64,000 nt of DNA from Polyangium jinanense (lineage in GTDB: Bacteria; Myxococcota; Polyangia; Polyangiales; Polyangiaceae), in the NCBI RefSeq assembly GCF_028435365.1, contig NZ_JAGTJJ010000040.1, forward strand, positions 37,321 to 101,320. Direction: 5' to 3'. The notes below the pieces were generated by a model. It did not search any database and was not told where the DNA came from. It worked only from the letters and a program-made list of their open reading frames with translations. The position numbers were made by a program, and so were the translations under genes. Below, in pieces: positions 20,801 through 28,851 of this stretch; positions within the stretch are counted from its first letter, which is position 1, and each line of letters begins with the position of its first letter.

Positions 20801-21717
20801 CCAATTTGCTCTACATCGCCACGGCGCTTTTTCCGGTCACGCTCATCGAGGTACGTCGAAAGACCCGCGCGCGCCTCGGGCAGCTCCCGGCGCTCGAAGA
20901 ACCCCGGGCGCGCGGCCTCGCGCTCATGTGGCAGGCACTCGCCGCGATGTACGTGGAGCCCTATCTGGAGCAGAACCGAGCGCTCGCCGCCCGGGGTGTG
21001 GAGGTGCTCGCCGAGGGGAGAGTATTTCACGAGCTCTGCATGGCGCACGTCCTCCACGGCCTCGCGGCGCGGGAGATGGGCGATCGGGATGCCGCCGAGG
21101 CGTATACGCGAGAGGCCCTCTCCATCGCCGAGCGAATCCAGGACGGGTATCAGATCGCGAACGCGGCATTTTATATGAGCGAGACCTTGCTCGAATGGGA
21201 CGGCCCGTCGCGCCTGGAAGAGAGCGAGGCGTTCGCGCGGAGGGCGCTCGGCGCCCACGTGGGTGCGTTCTACGAGGCTGCCAGCTTTCGTGTCCTTGCG
21301 GAAATCGCGCTCTCTCGGGGCCAGGCGTCGCTCGCCGAGGCGCACGCGCGGCGGGCCGTCACCGCCGTGGGAGACGCGGGAAGCATGCTCATGTACTGGC
21401 ACGGAGGCACACACCTGCGCGCGCTCGTCGCCTGCGGCCGCGTGGACGAGGCCCTCGCGACCGTGGAAAAGCGCCTGCCATCGTTTCTCGCGCTCGACGG
21501 GGCCGGCTATTTCGACGTCCCCTTCCGCCTCGCCGTCGCCGAGACATTGTTCGCCGCCGGGGACCCCGCGGCCGGCAGGGACGCCCTCGACGAGACGCGG
21601 AGGCAGATCACGCTTCGCGCCGAGAACATCCACGACCCCACGAGCCGCTCGCGTTACCTCGCCAAAAAGGATAACGTTCGTGTGTTCGCGCTCGCCCGCG
21701 AGTGGAGACGAAAATGA
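17821..21717 (+). CDS. Ser/Thr kinase with degenerate cyclase, AAA ATPase and TPR regions (PknK-like)
   Basis: 1,298 residues; ATG after GGGAGGGG. Kinase residues about 12-275 have HRDVKPAN from H134, LLDFGIA and GTPQYMAPEQ; the Gly loop is unusual (ARSAMG). Residues about 300-460 look like a worn class III nucleotide cyclase homology domain (GVVTGRASM, GVWLDTVTAALLDTRF), without visible metal-binding aspartates. It ends in LLGKPTPCVGRE, the usual entry to the AAA part. Walker A is GPPGTGKS at 497-504, and VLEDLHWGD lies near 635. From about 860 to the end are helical TPR-like repeats. This is the layout of MalT/PknK-type STAND sensors. Its stop overlaps the ATG of the SIR2 gene (ATGA), implying coupled translation. 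Confidence 0.92.
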   Translation: MRILSAGELVAGRFEVEYLVARSAMGTVYRAIDRSEGAAVALKLIPLPTDAKDTPSRFEREAAMLARVKHPRIVRYVARGLLDAGHAYLAMQWLDGEDLHRVLQRGPLAAEDALAVLACAAEALAAVHAEGIVHRDVKPANLFLRGGASADVVLLDFGIARPLRPTKPITATGTHVGTPQYMAPEQLTDGGRIGPATDVFSLGCIFYECLTGRPAFDAEHVAGVLARILYDEPTPVRALHPAVPQEWEDLLLRMLNRNAERRPRDGAALRTLVSALPAVTAEQTLPVSLHGPAAPREAGEQTLVTVVLATFGPSESGDPGEAPPTEKDRMEAARRALPLLRFDLEELAEGSILASITSRGMVTDQARIAARGALCLRELWPDARIGVVTGRASMRRRARMNEAVTRAMKLLEDQSHATEEGVWLDTVTAALLDTRFVTRDKANGTLLLAERPDEGAGRLLLGKPTPCVGREVELMALEGLLGRALEDGEPQGMLLLGPPGTGKSRIFGELARRIRATYPEALLLVGHGDPLTAGSPYGVLRDALRKHAGLDAIEDPERAREVVIERLCAHVDAENRRRVGEFLGELCGVPFPAETSPPLLAARNDAQVMEEQIGQAFSAWMASACTAQPVILVLEDLHWGDALTVKLVRSVLRSDGEMPLFVFCLGRPETRALLPTMAPSRMHQMSLRPLGRRAIERLIKSVLGNAISPEMVERMGNLSEGNALFLEELIRAAAEGKMSEAPETVVAMLQARLSKLSSPERRLLRAASVVGEMFWAGAVRRIIAAWGARDDVDGWLARLVEEELVERHKESRFPREIQMGFRHALVKDAAYGLVTEADRNTAHLAAGAWLEGAGEADAMALAGHAEEGGDLARAARFYANAAAESLGRNDLREAAQRASKGLACGAEGLLRGELLAVLAIAKFGLGVWPESTSPGLEALSILPKGSSWWCRTAERMIHALPQMKALDPFFKLAEDVCQVEPPPDALPAFVCATANLLYIATALFPVTLIEVRRKTRARLGQLPALEEPRARGLALMWQALAAMYVEPYLEQNRALAARGVEVLAEGRVFHELCMAHVLHGLAAREMGDRDAAEAYTREALSIAERIQDGYQIANAAFYMSETLLEWDGPSRLEESEAFARRALGAHVGAFYEAASFRVLAEIALSRGQASLAEAHARRAVTAVGDAGSMLMYWHGGTHLRALVACGRVDEALATVEKRLPSFLALDGAGYFDVPFRLAVAETLFAAGDPAAGRDALDETRRQITLRAENIHDPTSRSRYLAKKDNVRVFALAREWRRK

Positions 21718-23333
21718 GCGGTCACCTCTTCATCGTGCACGGCGATCTCACGCTGCTCTCCTGCGACGCGTGGCTCGTGCCCTGCGACATCGACGCGATG
21801 CCGTCGCGGAGCTGGACACGTTCGTTCAGCCATCTCCAGGGTGGGTCCTTGCGCTGGGCCCAGCCGACAGAGGAATGGCGGCGCGGAACGCAACGCGTGC
21901 TCAAGGTGGTCGAATGGGAAGACCACCTACCACGCCCGTGGGTCGGCAACGTCGGGGCCGTCCCGAGCACGGACGTCTCGTGGTTCGTCGCGGGCGCCGA
22001 GGAGTTCATCGAGCGCGTGACGGACGACCTGCGCGCGAACGGGTCGCCTCCGCGCAATGGGCGGGCCAAGCATCTGCTCGCGCTGCCCGTCATCGGCACG
22101 CGGTACGGCGGCAAGCGGCACTGGACCGGGGACATCGTGCGCGCGCTCGTCCCGGTCCTGCAGCGGCTGGCCATTGCGAAGGACGTGGACATCGCGCTCG
22201 TGAGCAACGACGAACTCACGTATGCGTCCGCGCAGGCGCAACGCGGTGCGGATCCCTCGGCCTGGCCCGATCTCGATGAACAGCTATGGCGCACGGGGGA
22301 GCGTCTCGCGCACGTGGCCGCGAACGGCGATCTCGTGCTCTTCATCGGCGCGGGCGTGAGCAAGAATGCCGGCCTGCCGGATTGGGGAGGTTTGATCCGG
22401 GATCTCGCTCGGGATGCCGGGATGAACGAGGAGGAGCTCGGCGCCTTGAAGGAACTCGGCGCGCTCGATCAGGCCCGCGCCATCGAGCTGCGCATGGAGA
22501 CGGGCATGCAGCCGCAGGCGAGCAAGCGCATCCTGGGGGCGCGAATCGCGGATGCATTTGCCCGTGTCCACGGGTATGCCCTGTCGCATGCGCTGCTCGC
22601 CGCGCTCCCCGCGCGAGAGGTCATCACGACGAACTACGATACGCTGTTCGAGCGCGCCTCGAACGCGGCCGGGATGACGGTCTCGGTGCTGCCCCACGAG
22701 CCCCATTCCGGGGCTTCGCGCTGGGTGCTCAAGATGCACGGGTGCGTCACGGATCCCGACAACATCGTCCTGACGCGCGAGGATTACATGCGATACGACC
22801 TCCGCCGGCAGGCGCTCGCGGGGATCGTGCAGGCGCTGCTCCTGATGCGTCACATGCTGTTCATTGGTTTCTCCCTGCGTGACGACAATTTCCACCGGAT
22901 CGCGGATGCCGTCCGGCGCGCGCGTGTGCCCGCGAAGGCGGACGCGAGCTCGCCCGTCGGTCGGTTCGGCACGGCGCTCTCGCTGTTCTGGTCGCCGCTC
23001 GAGCAAAGCCTCTGGGGGAACGATCTCGACTGGGTGAACATGCAATCGACGCCGCCCCCGGCCGGGCGAAATGAGGAGAGCGACAAGGCATGGGCCGAGG
23101 CTGCACGGCGGCTGGAGCTCTTCCTCGACAGCTTGCTCGCCCGGACGGGGACGACTGCGTACCTCTTGCACCCGCGCTTCGAGGGCGCGTTGAGTGATAC
23201 CGAGCGCGGGCTCGCTGACAAGCTGCAGCGATTCCTCGACGAGGTCGATCGGGACCCGAGCGTGAAATCGGCGCCGGCGTGGAAACACCTGGAGGCGCTT
23301 TTGCACCGGCTCGGGTGGCCGCGAACGCCCTGA
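21714..23333 (+). CDS. Macro-like plus SIR2 family NAD-consuming effector candidate
   Basis: 539 residues from the ATG at 21714, which overlaps the kinase stop and has GGAGAC before it. Residues 1-165 resemble a macro (ADP-ribose-binding) domain: VHGDLTLLSCDAWLVPCD at the start, LLALPVIGTRYGG as the phosphate loop and DVDIALVSND. Residues about 195-400 are a SIR2-type NAD domain: GAGVSKNAGLP from G212, TTNYD with N307, KMHG with H342, and GFSLRDDN from G385. In bacterial immunity SIR2 domains of this kind (SIR2_2-like) degrade NAD+ after phage sensing. A macro-like domain in the same chain could sense or restrain the ADP-ribose product, which is inference. No TM segment was seen. Confidence 0.87.
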   Translation: MSGHLFIVHGDLTLLSCDAWLVPCDIDAMPSRSWTRSFSHLQGGSLRWAQPTEEWRRGTQRVLKVVEWEDHLPRPWVGNVGAVPSTDVSWFVAGAEEFIERVTDDLRANGSPPRNGRAKHLLALPVIGTRYGGKRHWTGDIVRALVPVLQRLAIAKDVDIALVSNDELTYASAQAQRGADPSAWPDLDEQLWRTGERLAHVAANGDLVLFIGAGVSKNAGLPDWGGLIRDLARDAGMNEEELGALKELGALDQARAIELRMETGMQPQASKRILGARIADAFARVHGYALSHALLAALPAREVITTNYDTLFERASNAAGMTVSVLPHEPHSGASRWVLKMHGCVTDPDNIVLTREDYMRYDLRRQALAGIVQALLLMRHMLFIGFSLRDDNFHRIADAVRRARVPAKADASSPVGRFGTALSLFWSPLEQSLWGNDLDWVNMQSTPPPAGRNEESDKAWAEAARRLELFLDSLLARTGTTAYLLHPRFEGALSDTERGLADKLQRFLDEVDRDPSVKSAPAWKHLEALLHRLGWPRTP

Positions 23334-23344
23334 CGAAACGATCC

Positions 23345-25618
23345 ATGACGGAAGCCTTTTGCAAGCTCATCGCCGCGCCGCCGTGGGTGATCCAGGTCGT
23401 CTTCGATTTTTCGAGGCACCTGCTCCTGCTCGGGGCCCTGGTCGTGGTCCTCGGGATGCTCTTTTACGATCTCGGGCGAGCGTTTGGCCTGCCGTACCTG
23501 TTCCGTGGACAATCCCGCAAGGCCCAGTTCGCCATCGGGCTCTCCATGGCGCTGCTCGCGAGCGAGCTCTTTTACGTGAGCTACCTGGTCTCGCCCGACG
23601 AGCTTCATCGCTCTCGCGGGCACGGCATTCCCCTCGACGTCCTGAATTACCTCGGCGCGCTCTGGGGCGTGCTGGCGATGGTCGTCGTCGCTTCCGTCGT
23701 TTCCCGCGTCCTCTACAAATGGAACGGGGTCCCGTGGAGCGACCCCAAGCGGATCTTCGAACGTCTCGGGACGTCCGTTTATACGCTGCTGGGAGCGGAG
23801 CTCGGCCTCGTCCTCACGCTGGGCTTCATTTTCGGCGGGACGAACGGCGCGATCCTTTCGCGTGTTCAGGGCATCGGTGAGCGCATCAGGCCGTGCATCC
23901 ACGGCATCGGCCATTGCCTGTCTGCGGACTTTCGAGCGGACGCGCCCCGAGAGATGCTCCACGAGCATGTGTACGCGACGGCGTTTTTCGCGCTCCTCGC
24001 TGGGATGTACGTCGTGGCGAGCTGCCTCCCGGCGAGGAAGATTCCCGCGGCCGCGGGCCTCTGCGTCCTCTTCGCGCTGCTCGGCGCGATCGATGGCTTT
24101 TTCGTGTACTGGCTCGAAAAGTGGCATTCCATGCTGCTGGTCGGCGGAGCCGTCCTTTTGCTCTACGTGCTCGGCCGGAAACGATATCGGGCCAGGTTCG
24201 CCGATTTGAAGGACGTCTATCCGGCCCTCGAACAAGAGCCTTGCGAGCGCGGGTGCAAGGCGGCCGGGCATACACACCTCGCGGACTACGAGGCGACCGG
24301 CGCGAGCGGATCGGGCCTTTTGCCGCGGTCCATGGCCGAGTTCCGCTGGACGGACGAGAGCGGCCGGAAGCGGCCCCTCGTGCTGGTCTGCACGAGCGGC
24401 GGCGGGATCCGCGCGGCGGTTTGGACCGCGGCCGTCCTCCGCGAGCTCGAAAGACAGCTCGATCTCTCGGAGCGTCGAGAATTTCCTTATCACGTCCGCA
24501 TGATCAGCGGCGCCTCCGGCGGCATGGTGGGCGCATCGTACTGGGTGGCGACCCTCGAAGGCCCGACGATCACTGCGGGTTCGTCCGAGTATCACAAAGA
24601 AGCAACGGCGGGAGAAGCCGCCCCGGACGCCGAGGGATCGGACTGGCTCGTCGCCAACGTGGCCAAGGAGTGCCTGTCGCGCGTGGCCGCGGCGCTCGTG
24701 TTCAGCGAGCTGCCCGCGCGTATCTGGGAGTGGACGAAACCCCTGGGCGAACGAGAGCTCCACGACCGGGGCACGGCGCTCGAAAACGCGTTCGTGGAGA
24801 ACATGCCGTCCCTCGGCACGAAGCTCTCCCTGCTCGGGCCCGACGAAAGGGCCGGGTGGCGCCCTTCGCTCGTATGGAGCCCGATGCTCGTCGAGGACGG
24901 GAAACGCTTGCTGATCTCGAATCTCTGCCTCGACGCGCTCCTCGTCCAGCACGGGCCGGCGATCGGAGAGGAGGGCCAGCGCGTCGTGTACGCGCGCTCC
25001 GGGTACGAGCTCGGGCGGCTCTTTCCGGTGCAATCGAGGGACACCTTGCGCCTCGCGACGGCGGCCCGCATGAGCGCCTCCTTCCCGTTCGTGTCCCCCG
25101 CCGCCGTGCTGCCGACCGTGCCCCGCAGGCGCGTCGTGGACGCGGGCTACTGGGACAACTATGGCGTGAACCTCGCGTGTTGTTGGTTGGACGAGCTGCT
25201 CCGGACGAGCTGGATCGAAGAGAACGTGAGCGGTATCCTGCTCGTGCAGATCCGCGACGGCATCGAGCGGCCGGAGACCGCGGGCAACGATTTCAGCGCC
25301 CGGATCGCGCGGGCCCTCGAAGGCATGACGTCCCCGATTTCGGCGGTGCTCTCGGCGCGGGAGAGCGTGATGCGCTTCCGCAACGACGAGCAGGTGGAGG
25401 CCGTGGCGCGGCGTTTCCACCTCGACAAACGGTTCGGGGGGAGTTTTTTCCAGCAGGTGACGTTCGAGTTCTCGGGCGACGCGGCCCTGAGCTGGTACCT
25501 GACGCCCGAGGAGCGAAAAGGCCTCGAAGACGCGGCCAAAACGACCGTCGGCGCGGAGGCCACTGCGCTCCGGGCGTGGTGGGACGAGCGCCGGGCCGCC
25601 ACGTCGCAGACGGCGTGA
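23345..25618 (+). CDS. Membrane-anchored patatin-like phospholipase
   Basis: 757 residues from the ATG at 23345, 11 bases after the SIR2 gene; a GTG at 23279 is possible. Residues 1-270 contain about six to seven hydrophobic segments (LLLLGALVVVLGMLFY, LLGAELGLVLTLGFIF, AAAGLCVLFALLGAI), so the protein sits in the inner membrane. The C-terminal domain is patatin-like: oxyanion loop SGGGIRA (G352-G354), nucleophile Ser391 in GASGG, and Asp599 in DAGYWDNYG. Patatins hydrolyse acyl esters of membrane lipids. In immune loci they kill or arrest the host cell by membrane damage. Fusion to a multi-span membrane domain puts the active site next to its substrate. Operon position makes it a second effector beside SIR2, which is inference. 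Confidence 0.88.
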   Translation: MTEAFCKLIAAPPWVIQVVFDFSRHLLLLGALVVVLGMLFYDLGRAFGLPYLFRGQSRKAQFAIGLSMALLASELFYVSYLVSPDELHRSRGHGIPLDVLNYLGALWGVLAMVVVASVVSRVLYKWNGVPWSDPKRIFERLGTSVYTLLGAELGLVLTLGFIFGGTNGAILSRVQGIGERIRPCIHGIGHCLSADFRADAPREMLHEHVYATAFFALLAGMYVVASCLPARKIPAAAGLCVLFALLGAIDGFFVYWLEKWHSMLLVGGAVLLLYVLGRKRYRARFADLKDVYPALEQEPCERGCKAAGHTHLADYEATGASGSGLLPRSMAEFRWTDESGRKRPLVLVCTSGGGIRAAVWTAAVLRELERQLDLSERREFPYHVRMISGASGGMVGASYWVATLEGPTITAGSSEYHKEATAGEAAPDAEGSDWLVANVAKECLSRVAAALVFSELPARIWEWTKPLGERELHDRGTALENAFVENMPSLGTKLSLLGPDERAGWRPSLVWSPMLVEDGKRLLISNLCLDALLVQHGPAIGEEGQRVVYARSGYELGRLFPVQSRDTLRLATAARMSASFPFVSPAAVLPTVPRRRVVDAGYWDNYGVNLACCWLDELLRTSWIEENVSGILLVQIRDGIERPETAGNDFSARIARALEGMTSPISAVLSARESVMRFRNDEQVEAVARRFHLDKRFGGSFFQQVTFEFSGDAALSWYLTPEERKGLEDAAKTTVGAEATALRAWWDERRAATSQTA

Positions 25619-25663
25619 CGCCGCGCGATCTGATTCCCGCGCCTGCCACCACGAATCCGCCTC

Positions 25664-27106
25664 TCATGTAGATATCGTCCACCGCGCCCCGTCGGGCCCG
25701 TCTTCGATCTCGATACCCGCCGCCGCGAGCCCCGCGCGCAGCGCGTCGGCCCGGGCATAATCGCGGCCGGCGCGGTGGCGCGCACGCTCCTCGAGGAGCA
25801 ATGCAATCACCCGGTCGAAGCGCTCCGCATCCGGCGCGTCGCGCTCCTCCGGCAGGAGCCCGAGCACGCCCTCGCCGAGCGACGACACGAGCTCGAGCGC
25901 GTGGAGGATCGTGCCCTGCGGCACGGGACCCGCGAGCGCGGCCTGGAGATCGCGGGCCAGCACGAAGAGGGTCGCGAGGGCGGCGGGCGTGTCGAAATCG
26001 TCGTCCATGGCCGCCTCGAAGGCAGCACGCGCCGCGGCGAGGCGCGCTTCGAGCGCCTCGGCATGGCCTGGAGGCCCTCCCCCGGCGCGCCGCGCGAGCT
26101 CGCGCCGGAGGTCCCGCAGCCGACGGAGGCCCGAGGTCGCCGCCTGGAGCGTCTCCGCCGATACCTCGGCCGTCGCCCGGTAATGGCTCTGCACGAAGAG
26201 AAACCGCAGGAGGAGCGGATCGTGCTTCGCGTAAAAGTCCGCGAGCGTGGTGAAATTGCCCTTCGAGCGGGACATCTTTTCTCCGTTCACAGTCAGCATG
26301 TTCCCGTGCATCCAGAGCCGCGCGAAGCGTCGGCCCGCGCCCTCGGCCTGGGCGATCTCGGCCTCGTGGTGCGGGAACTGCAAATCGAGCCCGCCCGCGT
26401 GGATGTCGAAGCCCTCGCCGAGGTATTGCAAGCCCATGGCCGAGCATTCGAGGTGCCAGCCCGGAAACCCCTCGCCCCAGGGCGACTTCCAGCGCTGCAC
26501 GTGGGACGGGTCGGCCTTCTTCCACATGGCGAAATCACGCGGATCGGATTTGTTCCCGCGCACGAGATCCCGTGTCCCGATGGCCAGCTCGTCGATCACC
26601 CGCCGCGAGAGCTTTCCATAGCCGGGAAACGCCGCGACCCGAAAGTACACCGACCCGTCCGCGACGTAGGCGAGGCCGCGCGAGAGGAGCTCCTCCACGA
26701 GCTCGATCTGCTGCGGGATGTGGCCACTCGCGCGCGGCGTGACGTCGGGCCTGCGCACGTTGAGCCGGCCCATCTCGTCGAAGTATTTCCAGAAATACCG
26801 ATCCGCGATCTCCATCGGCTCGACCCGCTCGAGCGCCGCGCGTTCGGCGATACGATCGCGACCTTCGTCGAGCGCGTCCTCGGTGATATGACCGACGTCG
26901 GTGACGTTCGAGACGAATCGCACGCGGTGGCCGCGGTATTCGATCCATCGCCGGACGACGTCGAATGCAACGGCGGTCTTCGCATTGCCGAGGTGCGCGT
27001 CGCCGTACACGGTGGGGCCGCACAGGTACATGCCGACGCGCTGCTGCGTGTCCGGAAAAGCCGCCTGTTTCTGTCGCGAGAGCGTATCGAAAGTCTGGAT
27101 CGCCAT
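25664..27106 (-). CDS. cysS: Cysteinyl-tRNA synthetase
   Basis: 480 residues from the ATG at 27106, preceded by AGGAGGAT. Class I synthetase signatures are [14 protein letters not shown] (HIGH equivalent) near the N-terminus and KMSRSKGN (KMSKS). Zinc-site residues are seen in YLCGPT and in HLECSAMG with a downstream HHEAE. The C-terminal helical DALR-type region ([12 protein letters not shown]) is present. Length is normal for the family. It charges tRNA-Cys with cysteine using ATP in the cytoplasm. Another gene end lies 322 bases upstream, so it probably has its own promoter. Confidence 0.97.
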   Translation of the reverse strand: MAIQTFDTLSRQKQAAFPDTQQRVGMYLCGPTVYGDAHLGNAKTAVAFDVVRRWIEYRGHRVRFVSNVTDVGHITEDALDEGRDRIAERAALERVEPMEIADRYFWKYFDEMGRLNVRRPDVTPRASGHIPQQIELVEELLSRGLAYVADGSVYFRVAAFPGYGKLSRRVIDELAIGTRDLVRGNKSDPRDFAMWKKADPSHVQRWKSPWGEGFPGWHLECSAMGLQYLGEGFDIHAGGLDLQFPHHEAEIAQAEGAGRRFARLWMHGNMLTVNGEKMSRSKGNFTTLADFYAKHDPLLLRFLFVQSHYRATAEVSAETLQAATSGLRRLRDLRRELARRAGGGPPGHAEALEARLAAARAAFEAAMDDDFDTPAALATLFVLARDLQAALAGPVPQGTILHALELVSSLGEGVLGLLPEERDAPDAERFDRVIALLLEERARHRAGRDYARADALRAGLAAAGIEIEDGPDGARWTIST

Positions 27107-27428
27107 GGAACATCCTCCTCTGGGCATCGACGTACGAAACCAAAGCGGCAGCGCCCCGCGCGCGCATCACGCCGAAATGGCCCGCATGCATGGCGCCCCT
27201 TCGGCGCGCGAGCTTTGGCGTTATGCCCTCGTGCGGCGCTCCCGCGGCCACGAGGGCGCAGAGGCGCGCCGGATCCACGGGCGGATGTCCGCCCAGCGCG
27301 ACGGCGCGCGCGTGCCTCTCGTAGGCCTATCTCTCAGGAACGCTTTTCAGCGACGACAACAGCGGCCGTCGCAACGGAGTGCGAGGGCAGCGAGCGGGTA
27401 CGTGCGCCGAGAGCTTCGCATGAGGGCT
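27107..27428. other. Non-coding gap with two hairpins between cysS and the P450 gene
   Basis: There is no credible gene in these 322 bases. On the minus strand it is downstream of the P450 gene and upstream of cysS. Two inverted repeats stand out: GCCCTCGTG (27225-27233) with CACGAGGGC (27249-27257), perfect 9-base arms and a 15-base loop; and GGGCGGA-TG-TCCGCCC at 27279-27294. Either could end the P450 transcript or lie in a cysS leader. I found no T-box features, and neither hairpin is followed by a U run. Confidence 0.5.
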
Positions 27429-28808
27429 CTACGTTACCGCGGAACCGCGGCCGAGGCAAGCGTCGCCTGCGCTCGGCCGCCGTTCCACCCGACGCCCTTC
27501 CATGATCATCGGCACCTGGCCCCGCGGCCCCATCGTGATGCCCCGGTGCACGTGCTCGATCGGGGCCGCGCTCGCGAGCCGCAAGTGATATTCGCGCAAG
27601 AGGACGGCGAGCACGACCTTCATTTCCACCATCGCCAGTGTCGCCCCCAGACAGCGACGGGATCCCCCGCCGAACGGGATGAACTCGAACGGGGAAAAAT
27701 CCCGCTCCAAAAAACGCGTGGGGCGGAATCGCGCAGGCTCGGGATAAAGATCCTCGCGTCCGTGCACGAGGAGCGGAGAGGGGACGAGCGGTTCGCCCGG
27801 GGGAATGGTGTAATCGAGGAGGGCAAACGGCTTTCGAGGCACGCGCCCGACGCTGACCACAGGCGGCACGATACGCAGCGTCTCCAGGCAGACGGCCTCC
27901 AGGTAAGGCAAGCCGAGGAATTTTTCGGCAGGCGCCTCGGGCCCGAGGGCGTCCATCTCGGCGAGCGCCCGCGCGAGCGTGTCGGGCTCGCGGTGGAGCC
28001 AAGAAAAGGCCCAGGCCAGGGTGACGGCCGTGGTTTCGTGCCCTGCAAAAAGCAAAGCGCGGAGCTGATCGAGGATCTCCTGATCGCTGAGCCCTTCGCC
28101 GCCTTCATAACGCGCTTTCAGCATGAGCCCGAGCACGTCGGACCGGTCTTCACGCGAAGCGCGCAAGGCGCGGATCTCCTCGGACAAGAGCGCGTCGAGC
28201 GCCGCCGTGGCCCGGAGCATGCGCGCCCAGGGGCCGAATCCGCCGAAGGGGCGCCGGATCGCCGGCATGATGAGGACGAGCGGATTCATCGCGTGAATGA
28301 GATCGAGCACGGCCGCGCGGACGTCGCGGATCCGCGCCTCGCCCTTCACGCCGAACACCACGCGGATGACCACGTCGAGCGCGATGGATTGCATGGCCTC
28401 GAGCATCGAGAACGGCTGGCACGGCATCCACCGCGAGGCCTCCTCCCGCGCGACCTCGGCCACGACGGTTGCGTACGATTTCGCGGCGGCCGGCGCGAAC
28501 GGGGGCGCGAGCAGCTTGCGATCCCGGCGATGGCGCGGCCCGGTCGAGACCACGACCGATGTCCGCCCGAAGATGGGCTCGGTCACCTCGACCGCGAACG
28601 GCTCGAACGTCTCGGGATCGGCCGTGTAAATGGCGCGGATCGCCGCGGGGTTGCCAATGAACGTGATCGGCCCGTTGAAGGTGCCGACGCGAAAGGGATC
28701 CCCATGCTGCGCGGCGAGGCGGCGAATGACGGGGGCCGGAGCCCCGAAGCTCGAGCGAAGCGTGTCGATCAGGCCGAGGTGCTCGGGTCCGGGCGGCAGC
28801 GTATGCAT
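27429..28808 (-). CDS. Cytochrome P450
   Basis: 459 residues from the ATG at 28808 (GGAGGGGATTGC upstream); a longer frame to 28985 has an arginine-rich, unlikely N-terminus. Family signatures are the I-helix FAGHETTA, the K-helix ETLR, and the haem loop PFGGGSRRCLGA with Cys386 as thiolate ligand. There is no N-terminal membrane anchor, so it is a soluble bacterial monooxygenase needing separate redox partners, none of which is adjacent. MHTLPPGP at the start is typical of P450s. It is related to the fatty-acid/steroid-type group by general appearance. The substrate cannot be inferred. It lies 43 bases after the nucleotidyltransferase gene and may share its transcript. Confidence 0.95.
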   Translation of the reverse strand: MHTLPPGPEHLGLIDTLRSSFGAPAPVIRRLAAQHGDPFRVGTFNGPITFIGNPAAIRAIYTADPETFEPFAVEVTEPIFGRTSVVVSTGPRHRRDRKLLAPPFAPAAAKSYATVVAEVAREEASRWMPCQPFSMLEAMQSIALDVVIRVVFGVKGEARIRDVRAAVLDLIHAMNPLVLIMPAIRRPFGGFGPWARMLRATAALDALLSEEIRALRASREDRSDVLGLMLKARYEGGEGLSDQEILDQLRALLFAGHETTAVTLAWAFSWLHREPDTLARALAEMDALGPEAPAEKFLGLPYLEAVCLETLRIVPPVVSVGRVPRKPFALLDYTIPPGEPLVPSPLLVHGREDLYPEPARFRPTRFLERDFSPFEFIPFGGGSRRCLGATLAMVEMKVVLAVLLREYHLRLASAAPIEHVHRGITMGPRGQVPMIMEGRRVERRPSAGDACLGRGSAVT

Positions 28809-28851
28809 GCAATCCCCTCCCGCCGAGCCATAACCGGGCCGAGAGGCGCTG

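Noticed and set aside
27107..27428. tRNA or T-box riboswitch upstream of cysS
   Set aside because: I saw neither a cloverleaf with a TTCGA-type loop nor a T-box sequence; only simple hairpins.
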